Below are positions 1 to 8,304 of a DNA stretch of 47,857 nt, piece by piece; the stretch's first letter is position 1, and the number at the start of each line of letters is the position of its first letter. The translations under genes were made by a program, and so were the position numbers. The stretch is from CAWVWD01 sp045106825 (lineage in GTDB: Bacteria; Bacteroidota; Bacteroidia; Chitinophagales; Saprospiraceae), in contig JBGCFH010000076.1 of the NCBI GenBank assembly GCA_045106825.1, positions 1 to 47,857 on the forward strand, read 5' to 3'. The notes beneath the pieces were generated by a model. That model had not been told where the DNA came from. It made no database searches and saw nothing but the letters and a program-made list of their open reading frames with translations.

Positions 1-1100
1 GTTCTAAATTCAATTTTATCTGCAATATTTTCGGGTTCGTTTGAAATTTCTAATAACTTTTGAAAAGCTACAATTAAGAACATTCCTGAACCACAAGCTG
101 GATCTAAAACCTTTCCTACTTTATTATCAACAATAACATCATCAACTATAAGTTGAGCTAATTTTTTTGGTGTGTAGTAAATACCATTAGCTTTCTGTTC
201 TTTTGTTAAGAAAATTTCATAAATATAGCTAATAAATTCGACTGGAATTACATCAAATTGAAAATCAAAAAGGCTTATTTGATTACTTTTTAAATTTCGA
301 TTCAATGAAGTTTCGATAGCATGACAAACATCTGTAGTCAAATATTTTTCATCAATTGTATCTGGATGAAACAAACCATTATTAAATATTTTATGGATTA
401 TTTCAAATAAACGACTGATACTTTTTACATCAACACTTGAGAGTAAGGTTTTATAATCTATAGCTTCATTTCCAAAATAACGTTTACGGAAATAAGAATT
501 AATAATATGATTATCTTCCAAATATTTAACATATAAAGTCCTGTCAATCAAGGCTTGAACAACTTCATCTTTCTTGTTTATATCTGATTCAATTTTAGAT
601 AATTGCTTTTCTAATTCGCTTTTAAGATTCTTTAAAGTATTAATTAAAATCTTATCAACACTTTTGTGCTTTGCCTTTTTTACTTGGTCATAATAATTTA
701 TCCAAAAAGTACCGCTATCAAATCTCCATTTTTTAATGCGTTCGATTTTTTTTAAATCTTTTTCGGTTGCTTTAAATGTGTCTAATTCGATTGCTTTTTT
801 ATTCGGTGCTGTTTTAGCATCTAATAATTTTAAGATATTTTTGTTAGGAATATAAAAAAGAAGGTTTGCTTCATTTTGATTCCATATATATTTTCTAACA
901 GTTATTAATTCATCATCACTTAATTGAGTAGTAATGAGATAAAACGAAGTATTAGTTTGATTTGGACTACTGTAAAAGAAAAAAGTATTTTGAAGCTTAT
1001 TGTTTAATGATGAATCTTCTACAAAGTTGATTTTTGTTGATTTTAAGTCTATCTTAAAATCAAATCCTAAATCAATAAAAAAGTCTTTTGTAAATTTCAT
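1..1100 (-). CDS. Restriction-modification type N6-adenine DNA methyltransferase, N-terminal part (cut by window edge)
   Basis: This ORF is open from an ATG at 1100 to the left edge and gives 366 residues without a stop. An in-frame TAA lies just upstream of the ATG, which supports the start. Residues 333-339 read DPACGSG, the SAM-binding motif I of class I N6-adenine methyltransferases. Just before it is GIYYTPKKLA (residues 306-315), the signature that precedes motif I in Eco57I-type and related type IIG or type I HsdM enzymes. The catalytic NPPY motif and any target-recognition domain lie outside the window. The first 300 residues are helical and lysine-rich and match no nuclease motif I can recognise. 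In this family the protein methylates adenine in a specific site and may carry its own cleavage domain. No partner gene is visible, because the upstream neighbour at 1307 is divergent and unrelated. The methyltransferase assignment is firm; the exact restriction type is open. Confidence 0.85.
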   Translation of the reverse strand, partial: MKFTKDFFIDLGFDFKIDLKSTKINFVEDSSLNNKLQNTFFFYSSPNQTNTSFYLITTQLSDDELITVRKYIWNQNEANLLFYIPNKNILKLLDAKTAPNKKAIELDTFKATEKDLKKIERIKKWRFDSGTFWINYYDQVKKAKHKSVDKILINTLKNLKSELEKQLSKIESDINKKDEVVQALIDRTLYVKYLEDNHIINSYFRKRYFGNEAIDYKTLLSSVDVKSISRLFEIIHKIFNNGLFHPDTIDEKYLTTDVCHAIETSLNRNLKSNQISLFDFQFDVIPVEFISYIYEIFLTKEQKANGIYYTPKKLAQLIVDDVIVDNKVGKVLDPACGSGMFLIVAFQKLLEISNEPENIADKIEFR

Positions 1101-1124
1101 CAAATTAGTAATTTAAGAAGAATT

Positions 1125-1147
1125 TATCACCTTTTTAAAAGGTGATA
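1125..1147. promoter_or_regulatory. Perfect 23-bp palindrome upstream of the methyltransferase gene
   Basis: Positions 1125-1135 are an exact inverted copy of 1137-1147 around a single central base, giving 11-bp arms that begin TATCACC and end GGTGATA. The palindrome lies 24 bases upstream of the methyltransferase ATG at 1100, where a repressor or controller protein would act. It could also fold as an RNA hairpin in the leader. No regulator gene is visible in the window, so operator function is inference from position and symmetry. Confidence 0.5.
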
Positions 1148-1306
1148 TTATAATGTGTCATACAAATATAAGCAAAAAGGGGAAGTTTGAATATAATTTC
1201 AACCTTTGTTTAAATAAATATTAAAACATTTTGTTGTTTATACAACTTATTGTTTAAATAAAAATATTTATATTCGTTTATTGACACAAACCAAAATCAA
1301 ATTATC

Positions 1307-2581
1307 ATGCAGAAAATTTACCTATCACTTATTTTAATTTTTGTGACGACTTTCGCTTTCGCTCAAACAATAGAAGATGCGTTGTTTGACCTTGCTGGAC
1401 TGAAATTTACGAAAGTAGCAGAAAACAAATACGAATGTTTTGTCAAGCAACCGATTGACCATGAAAATCCTGAAAAGGGAACGTTTTATCAACGTTTGGA
1501 ACTGACACATGTTGGATTCGATGTACCGAATGTGATGAATACACAAGGTTATCAATTGAATCGCAGTCGTAATGAAGTCGCTACGATTTTAAATGCGAAT
1601 TATATCAATATCGAACATCGTTATTGCGGAAAATCTGTTCCTTCGCCTTTGGATTGGCAATACCTGAATCTGGAACAAGCAACAGCAGATTTACATGCAA
1701 TTAATCAATTATTCAAACAAATTTATAAAGGAAAATGGGTAAGTACAGGAATCAGTAAAGGTGGACAAACAACGATTTTTTACCGATATTTCTATCCAGA
1801 AGATGTTGATGTATCATTTCCTTATGTTGCTCCGTTGAACTTGGATTTTGAGGAAAAACGCATTTATAAATTCTTAGATACAATCGGAACGGATGAATGT
1901 CGTAAGAAGATTTTTCATGTTCAAAAAACATTATTGGAAAACAGAGAAGAAGTATTAGGAAAGTTAAAATGGTTCTCAATTGGTTCGGGCTACAAATACG
2001 AATATTTAGGTGGACTTGATGCTGCTTTTGAATATGCTGTTTTGGAATATCCATTTTCGTTTTGGCAATGGGGAAGTGATTGTGATGATTTGCCGACAGG
2101 CGATACATTGGACAATTATATTCAATCTTTGATGGATATTGTTGGTTTGTCGTTTTATGATGATCGTTCGATGAAGATGTTTGGCCCACATTATTATCAA
2201 GCTTCTGCTCAAATGGGTTATTATGGTTTTGAAACGAAAGCATTTGGTGATTTGATTCAGACATTAGGAAAAGATCCGCACGCTTCATTTGCACCGAAAA
2301 ATGCTGGTAAAGTTCCATTTAATAATGATGTTCCGAAAGCAACGGCAAAATGGTTGAAGAAAAACGGAAACAACTTTATATATATTAATGGTGCAAACGA
2401 TACTTGGTCTGCAACCCGTGTGATTCCAACAAAAAATGTCAATGCTTTATATTATAATATGGTTGGAAAACATCATGGAAATGCTCGAATCAAGAATTTG
2501 ACCGATGCACAAAAAGCGGAGTTGAAAGCGACTTTGGAAAAATGGTTGGATGTTGAAGTTGATATGACGACGTTGGATTAG
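1307..2581 (+). CDS. Secreted S37-family (PS-10 type) aminopeptidase
   Basis: The product is a 424-residue exported serine peptidase. It starts with a clear Sec signal peptide (hydrophobic residues 3-18, cleavage near FAFAQ). The nucleophile motif is GISKGGQT with Ser150, which fits the alpha/beta-hydrolase fold of peptidase family S37. The acid is probably in NGANDTWSATRV (about residue 358) and the histidine in GKHHGNARI (about residue 387). S37 enzymes remove short N-terminal peptides, for example tripeptidyl aminopeptidase activity, so a role in periplasmic or extracellular peptide nutrition is likely. It stands alone: the methyltransferase gene is divergent upstream and purC converges from downstream across an inverted-repeat region. 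A weak -7-like box, TATATTCG, lies at 1269-1276. The related S28 family is the main alternative. Confidence 0.85.
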   Translation: MQKIYLSLILIFVTTFAFAQTIEDALFDLAGLKFTKVAENKYECFVKQPIDHENPEKGTFYQRLELTHVGFDVPNVMNTQGYQLNRSRNEVATILNANYINIEHRYCGKSVPSPLDWQYLNLEQATADLHAINQLFKQIYKGKWVSTGISKGGQTTIFYRYFYPEDVDVSFPYVAPLNLDFEEKRIYKFLDTIGTDECRKKIFHVQKTLLENREEVLGKLKWFSIGSGYKYEYLGGLDAAFEYAVLEYPFSFWQWGSDCDDLPTGDTLDNYIQSLMDIVGLSFYDDRSMKMFGPHYYQASAQMGYYGFETKAFGDLIQTLGKDPHASFAPKNAGKVPFNNDVPKATAKWLKKNGNNFIYINGANDTWSATRVIPTKNVNALYYNMVGKHHGNARIKNLTDAQKAELKATLEKWLDVEVDMTTLD

Positions 2582-2592
2582 TCGATAGGCTC

Positions 2593-2688
2593 AACCTGCG
2601 GTTATTCATACTGAACCTTTCCAAAGTTCTTCAATATCAAAAAACGCTGGAAGCGTTTAATATGAATAACCGTAGGTTAAACCTACGG
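2593..2688. repeat. Convergent-gene inverted-repeat element, probable bidirectional terminator
   Basis: Positions 2593-2610 pair with 2661-2678 over 18 bp with a single G-U type mismatch. Inside is a 7-bp hairpin (2642-2648 with 2652-2658). The right arm can alternatively form its own 8-bp hairpin with 2681-2688 (CCGTAGGT, loop TAA, ACCTACGG). The element fills almost the whole gap between the ends of the S37 peptidase gene and purC. It can fold on either strand, so it could terminate both transcripts. The nested, alternative pairings resemble dispersed REP-like repeats more than a simple terminator. Confidence 0.6.
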
Positions 2689-2689
2689 A

Positions 2690-3673
2690 TTAAACCATTT
2701 CGACTAATGCTTTTTGGACATTAGATTCGATACGAGCTAAAACATTTGAAGTATCGCCTTTTTGGAACTCTTCCCCAATCAATTGTTCATAAAGTTCGAT
2801 ATAGCGCTCCGAAACCAATTCTACAAAATCATCTGGCATAATTGGCATTGTTTGACCTTCAAGACCCTGAAACCCATTTTCAATTAACCATTCACGAACA
2901 AATTCTTTTGATAAATGTTTTTGTTGTTCGCCATTTGCTTGACGTTCTGCGTAACCTTCTTTGTAGAAATAACGAGAACTATCTGGTGTATGGATTTCGT
3001 CAATTAAGTAAATTTTTCCATCTTTATTTCCAAATTCGTATTTGGTATCGACCAAAATTAAACCTTGTTTGGCAGCGATTTCAGTTCCTCTTTGGAATAA
3101 AGCACGAGTATAATTTTCTAATTGAATATAATCGCTTTCGCTAATAATGCCTTGAGCAATAATTTCTTCACGAGAAATATCTTCATCGTGTCCTTCCATC
3201 GCTTTAGTTGCAGGTGTAATGATAGGTTCTGGAAACTTATCATGCTCTTTCATACCTTCAGGAAGTGTCACACCACAAAGTATTCTTTTTCCCGAACGAT
3301 ATTCTCTCCAAGCATGACCTGTCAAATAACCACGAATGACCATTTCGACTCTATAAGGTTCACACATCAAACCGATTGCGGCATTTTCATCAGGTGCAGT
3401 CATCAACCAATTTGGTACAATATCGCTTGTCCAGTTTAGAAAAGTTGTTGCAATTTGATTTAAAACTTGTCCTTTGTATGGAATTGGACGAGGCAGAATA
3501 TGATCAAAAGCAGAGATTCTATCTGATGCAATCATCACCAAAAACTTATCAGCAATGGTATAAACATCTCGAACTTTTCCACGATAAAATTTTGTTTGTT
3601 GAGAAAAAGTAAAATTAGTCGTAGCAACACTTTTACGTCCTAAGGCATTATCTAAGTATTTGTTGTCAAACAT
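2690..3673 (-). CDS. purC: Phosphoribosylaminoimidazole-succinocarboxamide synthase (SAICAR synthetase)
   Basis: PurC joins aspartate to CAIR using ATP to make SAICAR, the seventh step of purine synthesis, in the cytoplasm. The 327-residue sequence has the ATP-binding GKVRDVY motif (residues 32-38), ASDRISAFDHILP (about 49-61), the substrate-site segment MVIRGYLTGHAWREY and LVDTKYEFG near residue 206. The length fits the longer ADE1-like form common in Bacteroidota and eukaryotes rather than the 237-residue E. coli form. The start at 3673 is the first ATG and gives the usual N-terminus. The gene stands alone, with convergent and divergent neighbours, and no purine riboswitch is visible upstream. 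The identification is secure. Confidence 0.97.
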   Translation of the reverse strand: MFDNKYLDNALGRKSVATTNFTFSQQTKFYRGKVRDVYTIADKFLVMIASDRISAFDHILPRPIPYKGQVLNQIATTFLNWTSDIVPNWLMTAPDENAAIGLMCEPYRVEMVIRGYLTGHAWREYRSGKRILCGVTLPEGMKEHDKFPEPIITPATKAMEGHDEDISREEIIAQGIISESDYIQLENYTRALFQRGTEIAAKQGLILVDTKYEFGNKDGKIYLIDEIHTPDSSRYFYKEGYAERQANGEQQKHLSKEFVREWLIENGFQGLEGQTMPIMPDDFVELVSERYIELYEQLIGEEFQKGDTSNVLARIESNVQKALVEMV

Positions 3674-4244
3674 AGTTTGAGTTTTTTGATATTTTACTGA
3701 TTGAACTTTATTGTAATATCCTTTTAATCAGTTTATTATGAATGTGTTGTGTTTTGAATTTATACTTGTAAAACTTTTTATATCACAAAAATAGAAAAAC
3801 GTAATTATTAAAAATTGAAAAATAAAATCAAATTTTGAGATTAGTCAAAATAGAGTAGGAGTAGAAAGTAATAATATTCAAAAAAAATCAAAAAAACCGA
3901 CTGTCTAATATTGGGATAAAAATCTAATATTGCAAAAAAAAGCATTGTTTATGATGATTATTTTATATTAAAATTATTACTAAATTATTTTTTTACAAAT
4001 ATTTTATAAATAGTTGAGACTAAGAAATGTAAGTTAGTATTGAACGATAATCAGGTATAAAAAAAAAATAATATCATATGCTTGTCATTAATTCACTATA
4101 ATGGTCATTTTTTTGTGGTAATATGCTTTATATACTGTCTATAGTTTTTTTATATGTCACAAAATCTGGTATTTTTGGCTTAAAATGACTACAAAAGTAT
4201 TGCCACGATTAATTAAAAGTATCACATAAAAATTCAAACCGACT
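3674..4244. other. AT-rich gene-free stretch between divergent genes
   Basis: The 571 bases between the purC start and the RCC1-protein start are very AT-rich, contain no convincing ORF, and must hold both promoters. I found no exact TAnnTTTG box for either gene. The only patterns seen are a short direct repeat (CTAATATTG, twice at 3905-3930) and many A or T runs. Nothing else can be supported. Confidence 0.4.
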
Positions 4245-6125
4245 ATGAGAAAGAGACAATCAATTGTTTTTTTGATTAGTGTTTTAGTGTTGAGTTCGTT
4301 TCATCTTCATAATGATAAAAAGACAACTAAACAAGAGGCACAAATTACTGCGGGATTTCAACATTCACTATTATTACATGACAATAAAGTTTGGTTTTGG
4401 GGAGATTATCAAGACTTTAATGGTAATCAAATTGATTTAAAAGAACCAGCTTTAACTATTAACCTTTCACAGCTTACCGCTATTTCGGAAGGTGCTACTG
4501 CCGAACACATGTTAGCCATCAAAGATGATAAAACGGTCTGGGCTTGGGGAAATAATAAGTTTGGGCAATTAGCGATTTTTGAATCTGATTATGAACCATT
4601 TCCATTAAAAATAAGAGGCTTAGAAAATATTGTACAGGTTGTAGGCGGAAAAGGTCATAGTGTGGCTTTAAAAGAAGATGGAACGGTATGGACTTGGGGT
4701 TGGAATAAATATGGACAACTGGGGTTAGGGAATAATAAAAATCAATCACAAGTACAGAAAATACCTAACCTTAACAATATTGTAGCAATTTCGGCTGGAG
4801 CAAAACATACGTTAGCATTGGATAAAAATGGTAGTGTCTGGTCTTGGGGCGCAAATCACCTCGGTCAGTTAGGACTTGGAAAAGATGATAGTACAATTCA
4901 ACCTGAAAAAATTTCAGGGCTGAAAGATATCAAACAGATTTCGGCAGGTGCATATCACAACATTGCATTAGCAAAAGATGGAAAAATGTTTGCTTGGGGA
5001 TGGAATGATTTTGGTCAAATTGGTAATAATACGGACGTAAATTCTCGTGTACCTGTTTATATTCCTTTAAATGGAGTAAAAGAAGTCAAAGCTGGAACAT
5101 TACATAATATCGTCTTGACACAAAACGGAGCAGTTTGGGCTTGGGGAAATAATCACTTTAACCAATGTGGAGCTTTTAAAGCAGGTCAATTGGGTATTCC
5201 GCATCAAGTTGCTGGTCTGAAAAATATAACATCACTTTCGGCAGGTGATATTCATAGTGTAGCAACTGACAATAATGGGAATGTCTGGACTTGGGGAAAT
5301 ACTGGTAATGGGCGTTTGGGAAGAATTGATATAGAAAATGTTGAACCTACAATAGCTTTCAATCTTAATGATTTAAAAGAAGAAACAAATTTTACAGAAG
5401 TGAAAGAATCTGCCAAAGCAATTGCTTCTAAAAGTGCAAGTTTGGAAGTGATTGGGCTTAAACATAGAGATAATGATGAATACTATGAAATTCCAATTAG
5501 TAATTACATCATTGATACAATGTATCACACGATTAAGATTGGTGAAGATGTTTTATTGGATAAATGTCCAACAGAACAAGCACTAAAAAAACTTGATATT
5601 AAATTAAAATCTAAGAAAGATAGTAAAATTGCTTTGTCATGGAGGTTGACAGAGAAAGATGATTTATACTTTAATTATTTTGTAGAAAAAAGTATTGATG
5701 GTATAAATTGGAAAGAGTTAGAAGAGGATTTAGAGATACTTCAAGTTTCTGATTTAGAAACCGTATTCACTATTCAAGATAATGATGCAACACGACCATA
5801 TATTTTTTACCGATTGAGACATCTTGATTGTGATGAAAATAATGTTTATTCTAATATCGTGAGAACAGATAAGTGGTTAAGTGAAACAGAAGGTATTTTT
5901 AGTTCGAATTTTATGGTGGAAATTGATAACCCTAAAGAACAACAAATTACATATCAGATTCAAGATATTAATGGAAAAATCGTAAAAAGAAAAATGCTTA
6001 GTGATAGAGAACTCGCTTTTTCAGATGGTTCTCAACTAAATGATGGTGTGTATTTTATGTTTTTGATTGATGAAGAATTACACCACATAATTGATTATAA
6101 AAAAGTAACGAAAATTTCAGAATAG
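4245..6125 (+). CDS. RCC1-repeat beta-propeller protein with T9SS C-terminal sorting domain
   Basis: This 626-residue protein has an N-terminal signal peptide (hydrophobic residues 7-20). About seven RCC1 blades follow between residues 30 and 370, each marked by a VW-x-WG-x-N-x-x-GQLG motif (for example VWTWGWNKYGQLGLGNN), enough for a complete seven-bladed propeller. After a linker, residues about 545-626 have the pattern of a type A T9SS sorting domain: an aligned I-x-D-x-x-GK-x-V strand (IQDINGKIVKR), a DGVYFMFLID strand and a final KKVTKISE. The protein is therefore probably carried across the outer membrane by the type IX system and cleaved or anchored at the surface. RCC1 propellers are protein-binding scaffolds; the ligand is unknown. 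It stands alone and ends at a strong hairpin shared with gldB. Confidence 0.85.
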   Translation: MRKRQSIVFLISVLVLSSFHLHNDKKTTKQEAQITAGFQHSLLLHDNKVWFWGDYQDFNGNQIDLKEPALTINLSQLTAISEGATAEHMLAIKDDKTVWAWGNNKFGQLAIFESDYEPFPLKIRGLENIVQVVGGKGHSVALKEDGTVWTWGWNKYGQLGLGNNKNQSQVQKIPNLNNIVAISAGAKHTLALDKNGSVWSWGANHLGQLGLGKDDSTIQPEKISGLKDIKQISAGAYHNIALAKDGKMFAWGWNDFGQIGNNTDVNSRVPVYIPLNGVKEVKAGTLHNIVLTQNGAVWAWGNNHFNQCGAFKAGQLGIPHQVAGLKNITSLSAGDIHSVATDNNGNVWTWGNTGNGRLGRIDIENVEPTIAFNLNDLKEETNFTEVKESAKAIASKSASLEVIGLKHRDNDEYYEIPISNYIIDTMYHTIKIGEDVLLDKCPTEQALKKLDIKLKSKKDSKIALSWRLTEKDDLYFNYFVEKSIDGINWKELEEDLEILQVSDLETVFTIQDNDATRPYIFYRLRHLDCDENNVYSNIVRTDKWLSETEGIFSSNFMVEIDNPKEQQITYQIQDINGKIVKRKMLSDRELAFSDGSQLNDGVYFMFLIDEELHHIIDYKKVTKISE

Positions 6126-6133
6126 AGATATTC

Positions 6134-6166
6134 GAGTGTTTGAATGTTTTTAGCATTCAAACACTC
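6134..6166. terminator. Bidirectional terminator hairpin between the RCC1 gene and gldB
   Basis: Positions 6134-6146 (GAGTGTTTGAATG) pair perfectly with 6154-6166 over 13 bp around a 7-base T-rich loop. It lies in the 52-base gap between two convergent stop codons. The flanking U-run is weak on both strands, but the position and stability fit transcription termination for both genes. Confidence 0.7.
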
Positions 6167-6177
6167 AACCTCTCAAA

Positions 6178-7212
6178 TTATCTTGGTTTATATCTTGATG
6201 TAGTTAGAATTTTTTGAGCATCGTGCTCTTCGAGCATTTGTTTCAAAGTAATATTGGGGTTATTGTCCATGTATGCTTTTATAATTTGCCAACCGACCCA
6301 ACTTCCTGCATTACCTGGTGATTCAAGTGGCATTCCGGGAGAAGTTGGTGCGACCTCTATTAATCCCCTTAATTTTTTTAAATCCTTATCATATAATTTA
6401 TCAATAAACACTGTTTTCCACATTTCAGCCTCGTTTATCGGAAGCCATTTTGCTTGTTCTTTAGTGATTCCTAATTTGATATAATCATCAATATGTGGTT
6501 GTAATAAATCTAATATATAAAGTGCTTTTCCATTTTGAATCATTTTGTCAATTAAACGCAAACCATTCTGTTGACCTACAACTTCTCGTGCCAATGCCTC
6601 CATCGCCTTTGGTACTATGTGTTGTCGGTTCATAGTTCGTGTAATATAATTAGGTAACTGTACCTGTGAATAATAATATGGTTGATAATCTTCCCCTAAA
6701 AACATATCCAGACCAATAATAATTTGCTCTTCACCAATCGTTGCTGCACCTATTCCATATTCAGAAATAAATGTTGTAATCATTGGTGTTGGTTTATTTG
6801 GAAAGTAATAATTGTAGAATTGAAATGCTTTTTCAAAATCTTTTTCAATAGGAGAGAGGTCACCATAAACTAATTGACAAGTATCATACAACTCCCTTAT
6901 AGAAGGATAAGAAATAAACTCTGGAATAACAGTAGCATAAGCCATTGTTGTGTCTTGTAGGCGTTTAAATCGCATGATTTCTGAAAAGTATAAATCAGCA
7001 AAATAATCGTATTTTTTGTTTAATTTATTCAAGCTTGGTATTATATCATTAGTATCAATTTGAAATAACTCTTGTTCAAAACGTTGTACATTGACTGTTA
7101 CATTAATATCTGAAACATCAGGATAATTGTTACCATTACAGCCCCAAAACGTCATTATGAACAATGTACCGAATAGAAAATTCAACCTGTTGATTATTGT
7201 TTTTATTGGCAT
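6178..7212 (-). CDS. gldB: Gliding motility lipoprotein GldB
   Basis: The 344-residue product has a lipoprotein signal ending TFWGC (Cys25), so it should be a membrane-anchored periplasmic lipoprotein. The body matches the GldB family: an early VNVQRFEQELFQID segment, then FISEYGIGAATIGEEQIIIGLDMFLGED (about residues 147-174) and the C-terminal PTSPGMPLESPGNAGSWVGWQII region. GldB is required for gliding in Flavobacterium johnsoniae and is a genetic companion of the T9SS and gliding machinery; its molecular activity is not established. The usual follower gldC is not adjacent here. Instead, an outer-membrane barrel gene lies divergently 165 bases away. The T9SS-tailed protein next door makes a working type IX system likely. 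Confidence 0.88.
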   Translation of the reverse strand: MPIKTIINRLNFLFGTLFIMTFWGCNGNNYPDVSDINVTVNVQRFEQELFQIDTNDIIPSLNKLNKKYDYFADLYFSEIMRFKRLQDTTMAYATVIPEFISYPSIRELYDTCQLVYGDLSPIEKDFEKAFQFYNYYFPNKPTPMITTFISEYGIGAATIGEEQIIIGLDMFLGEDYQPYYYSQVQLPNYITRTMNRQHIVPKAMEALAREVVGQQNGLRLIDKMIQNGKALYILDLLQPHIDDYIKLGITKEQAKWLPINEAEMWKTVFIDKLYDKDLKKLRGLIEVAPTSPGMPLESPGNAGSWVGWQIIKAYMDNNPNITLKQMLEEHDAQKILTTSRYKPR

Positions 7213-7326
7213 AAATTGAAGTGATTATTTTTATTAATTATAGATTACCAGTAATTTGCGAAATTACAAACGCAATCTTAACGATTTAAATATCAATTGA
7301 ATTATATCGTAAAATACTTTTTCGAG

Positions 7327-7334
7327 TATATTTG
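7327..7334 (+). promoter_or_regulatory. Bacteroidota -7 promoter box (TATATTTG)
   Basis: TATATTTG matches the TAnnTTTG consensus of the Bacteroidota primary sigma factor exactly and lies 42 bases upstream of the barrel gene ATG. A TTTG -33 box at the usual distance is not evident, so the call rests on the -7 box and its position only. Confidence 0.45.
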
Positions 7335-7376
7335 TTAACTAAACTATATTAGGAAAACATCAAAAACGTAAATGAC

Positions 7377-8069
7377 ATGAAAAAATTCATCACATTAGTA
7401 ATCTTAGCACTAATTACCGTAACAAGAATTAATGCACAAGACTTTCGCTTAGGTATACAAACCAGTCCAACATTTTCATGGATGACATCAAATCAAAATA
7501 CCATTACAGGCGATGGCGTAAACTTAGGCTTAGAAGTCGGACTTTTAGGGGACTATTATTTTAATGACAAATATGCGATTTCATCAGGTATTTCATTACT
7601 ACTTAATCAAGGTGGCGGATTAGCTTATTCAACAGGTGGAAACTTATTTCCTGATTCAGAATTAAGTAATGTTACTTTAGATAGTATCGCAAATGGCTCA
7701 CAAGTAGATTTTAGTTTTCAATATGTTGAAATACCATTTTCCGTAAAACTTCGTGGTGGTACAGGTGATTTAGGATATTATGTCCAAATTCCATATTTTT
7801 CTTTAGCCTTTCCAATTCAGGGGCGTGCAGATATAGCAACATATGAAGATGAAAATATACGAAGTAGTGTCTTTCCATTGGCACTTACTTGGGGATTAGG
7901 AGCAGGTGCAGAGTACCAAATCAATGATTTGACTGTAACAGGTGGATTGTCTTATCAAAATTCTATCTTAGATATTATTAAAAATAATGGTACATTAAAC
8001 ACAGGTGAAAAAGAAGACGCAAAACAAATTATGAATAGAATTACACTTCGTGTAGGAATTTTCTTTTAA
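7377..8069 (+). CDS. Outer-membrane beta-barrel protein, PorT-like family
   Basis: The product has 230 residues. A Sec signal peptide (cleavage near RINAQ, residue 20) is followed by alternating polar and hydrophobic strands with many aromatic and glycine residues, and it ends in ITLRVGIFF, a typical outer-membrane insertion signal with a terminal Phe. Size and pattern fit the small outer-membrane barrel family that includes PorT/SprT of the T9SS. Position beside gldB makes a T9SS or gliding link attractive, but I cannot separate PorT itself from the many paralogous barrels by inspection. It is transcribed alone, from a -7 box at 7327 to a terminator at 8092. Confidence 0.75.
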   Translation: MKKFITLVILALITVTRINAQDFRLGIQTSPTFSWMTSNQNTITGDGVNLGLEVGLLGDYYFNDKYAISSGISLLLNQGGGLAYSTGGNLFPDSELSNVTLDSIANGSQVDFSFQYVEIPFSVKLRGGTGDLGYYVQIPYFSLAFPIQGRADIATYEDENIRSSVFPLALTWGLGAGAEYQINDLTVTGGLSYQNSILDIIKNNGTLNTGEKEDAKQIMNRITLRVGIFF

Positions 8070-8091
8070 TAAATACGATATTTTGAAAACG

Positions 8092-8128
8092 ATAGGCAAC
8101 TTTATGATTAAAGTTGCCTATTATTTTT
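8092..8128 (+). terminator. Rho-independent terminator of the barrel gene
   Basis: ATAGGCAACTTT (8092-8103) pairs perfectly with 8110-8121 over 12 bp around a 6-base loop, followed by a T-rich run (TATTTTTT). It starts 22 bases after the stop codon at 8069. Confidence 0.85.
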
Positions 8129-8304
8129 TCATAAGAAAATATAAACGAATTGCTTATACTTGATAATCAATATGTTATAAATATTGATTTACACTAAAAA
8201 TAAATACAATCAAAAAAAATACCCTAACCTATTGACATGTAACCTTCTTTTTACTAAATTGATGAAAATTTAATAAATTAATTAGTAAAACTTAACATGA
8301 TTTA

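Noticed and set aside
1752..2318. 188-residue antisense reading frame inside the S37 peptidase gene
   Set aside because: It lies wholly opposite a gene with signal peptide and catalytic motif, is rich in His, Gln and Asn as expected from antisense codons, and matches nothing.
3674..3760. Purine riboswitch upstream of purC
   Set aside because: No three-way junction with the conserved purine-aptamer loops can be drawn in the AT-rich leader.
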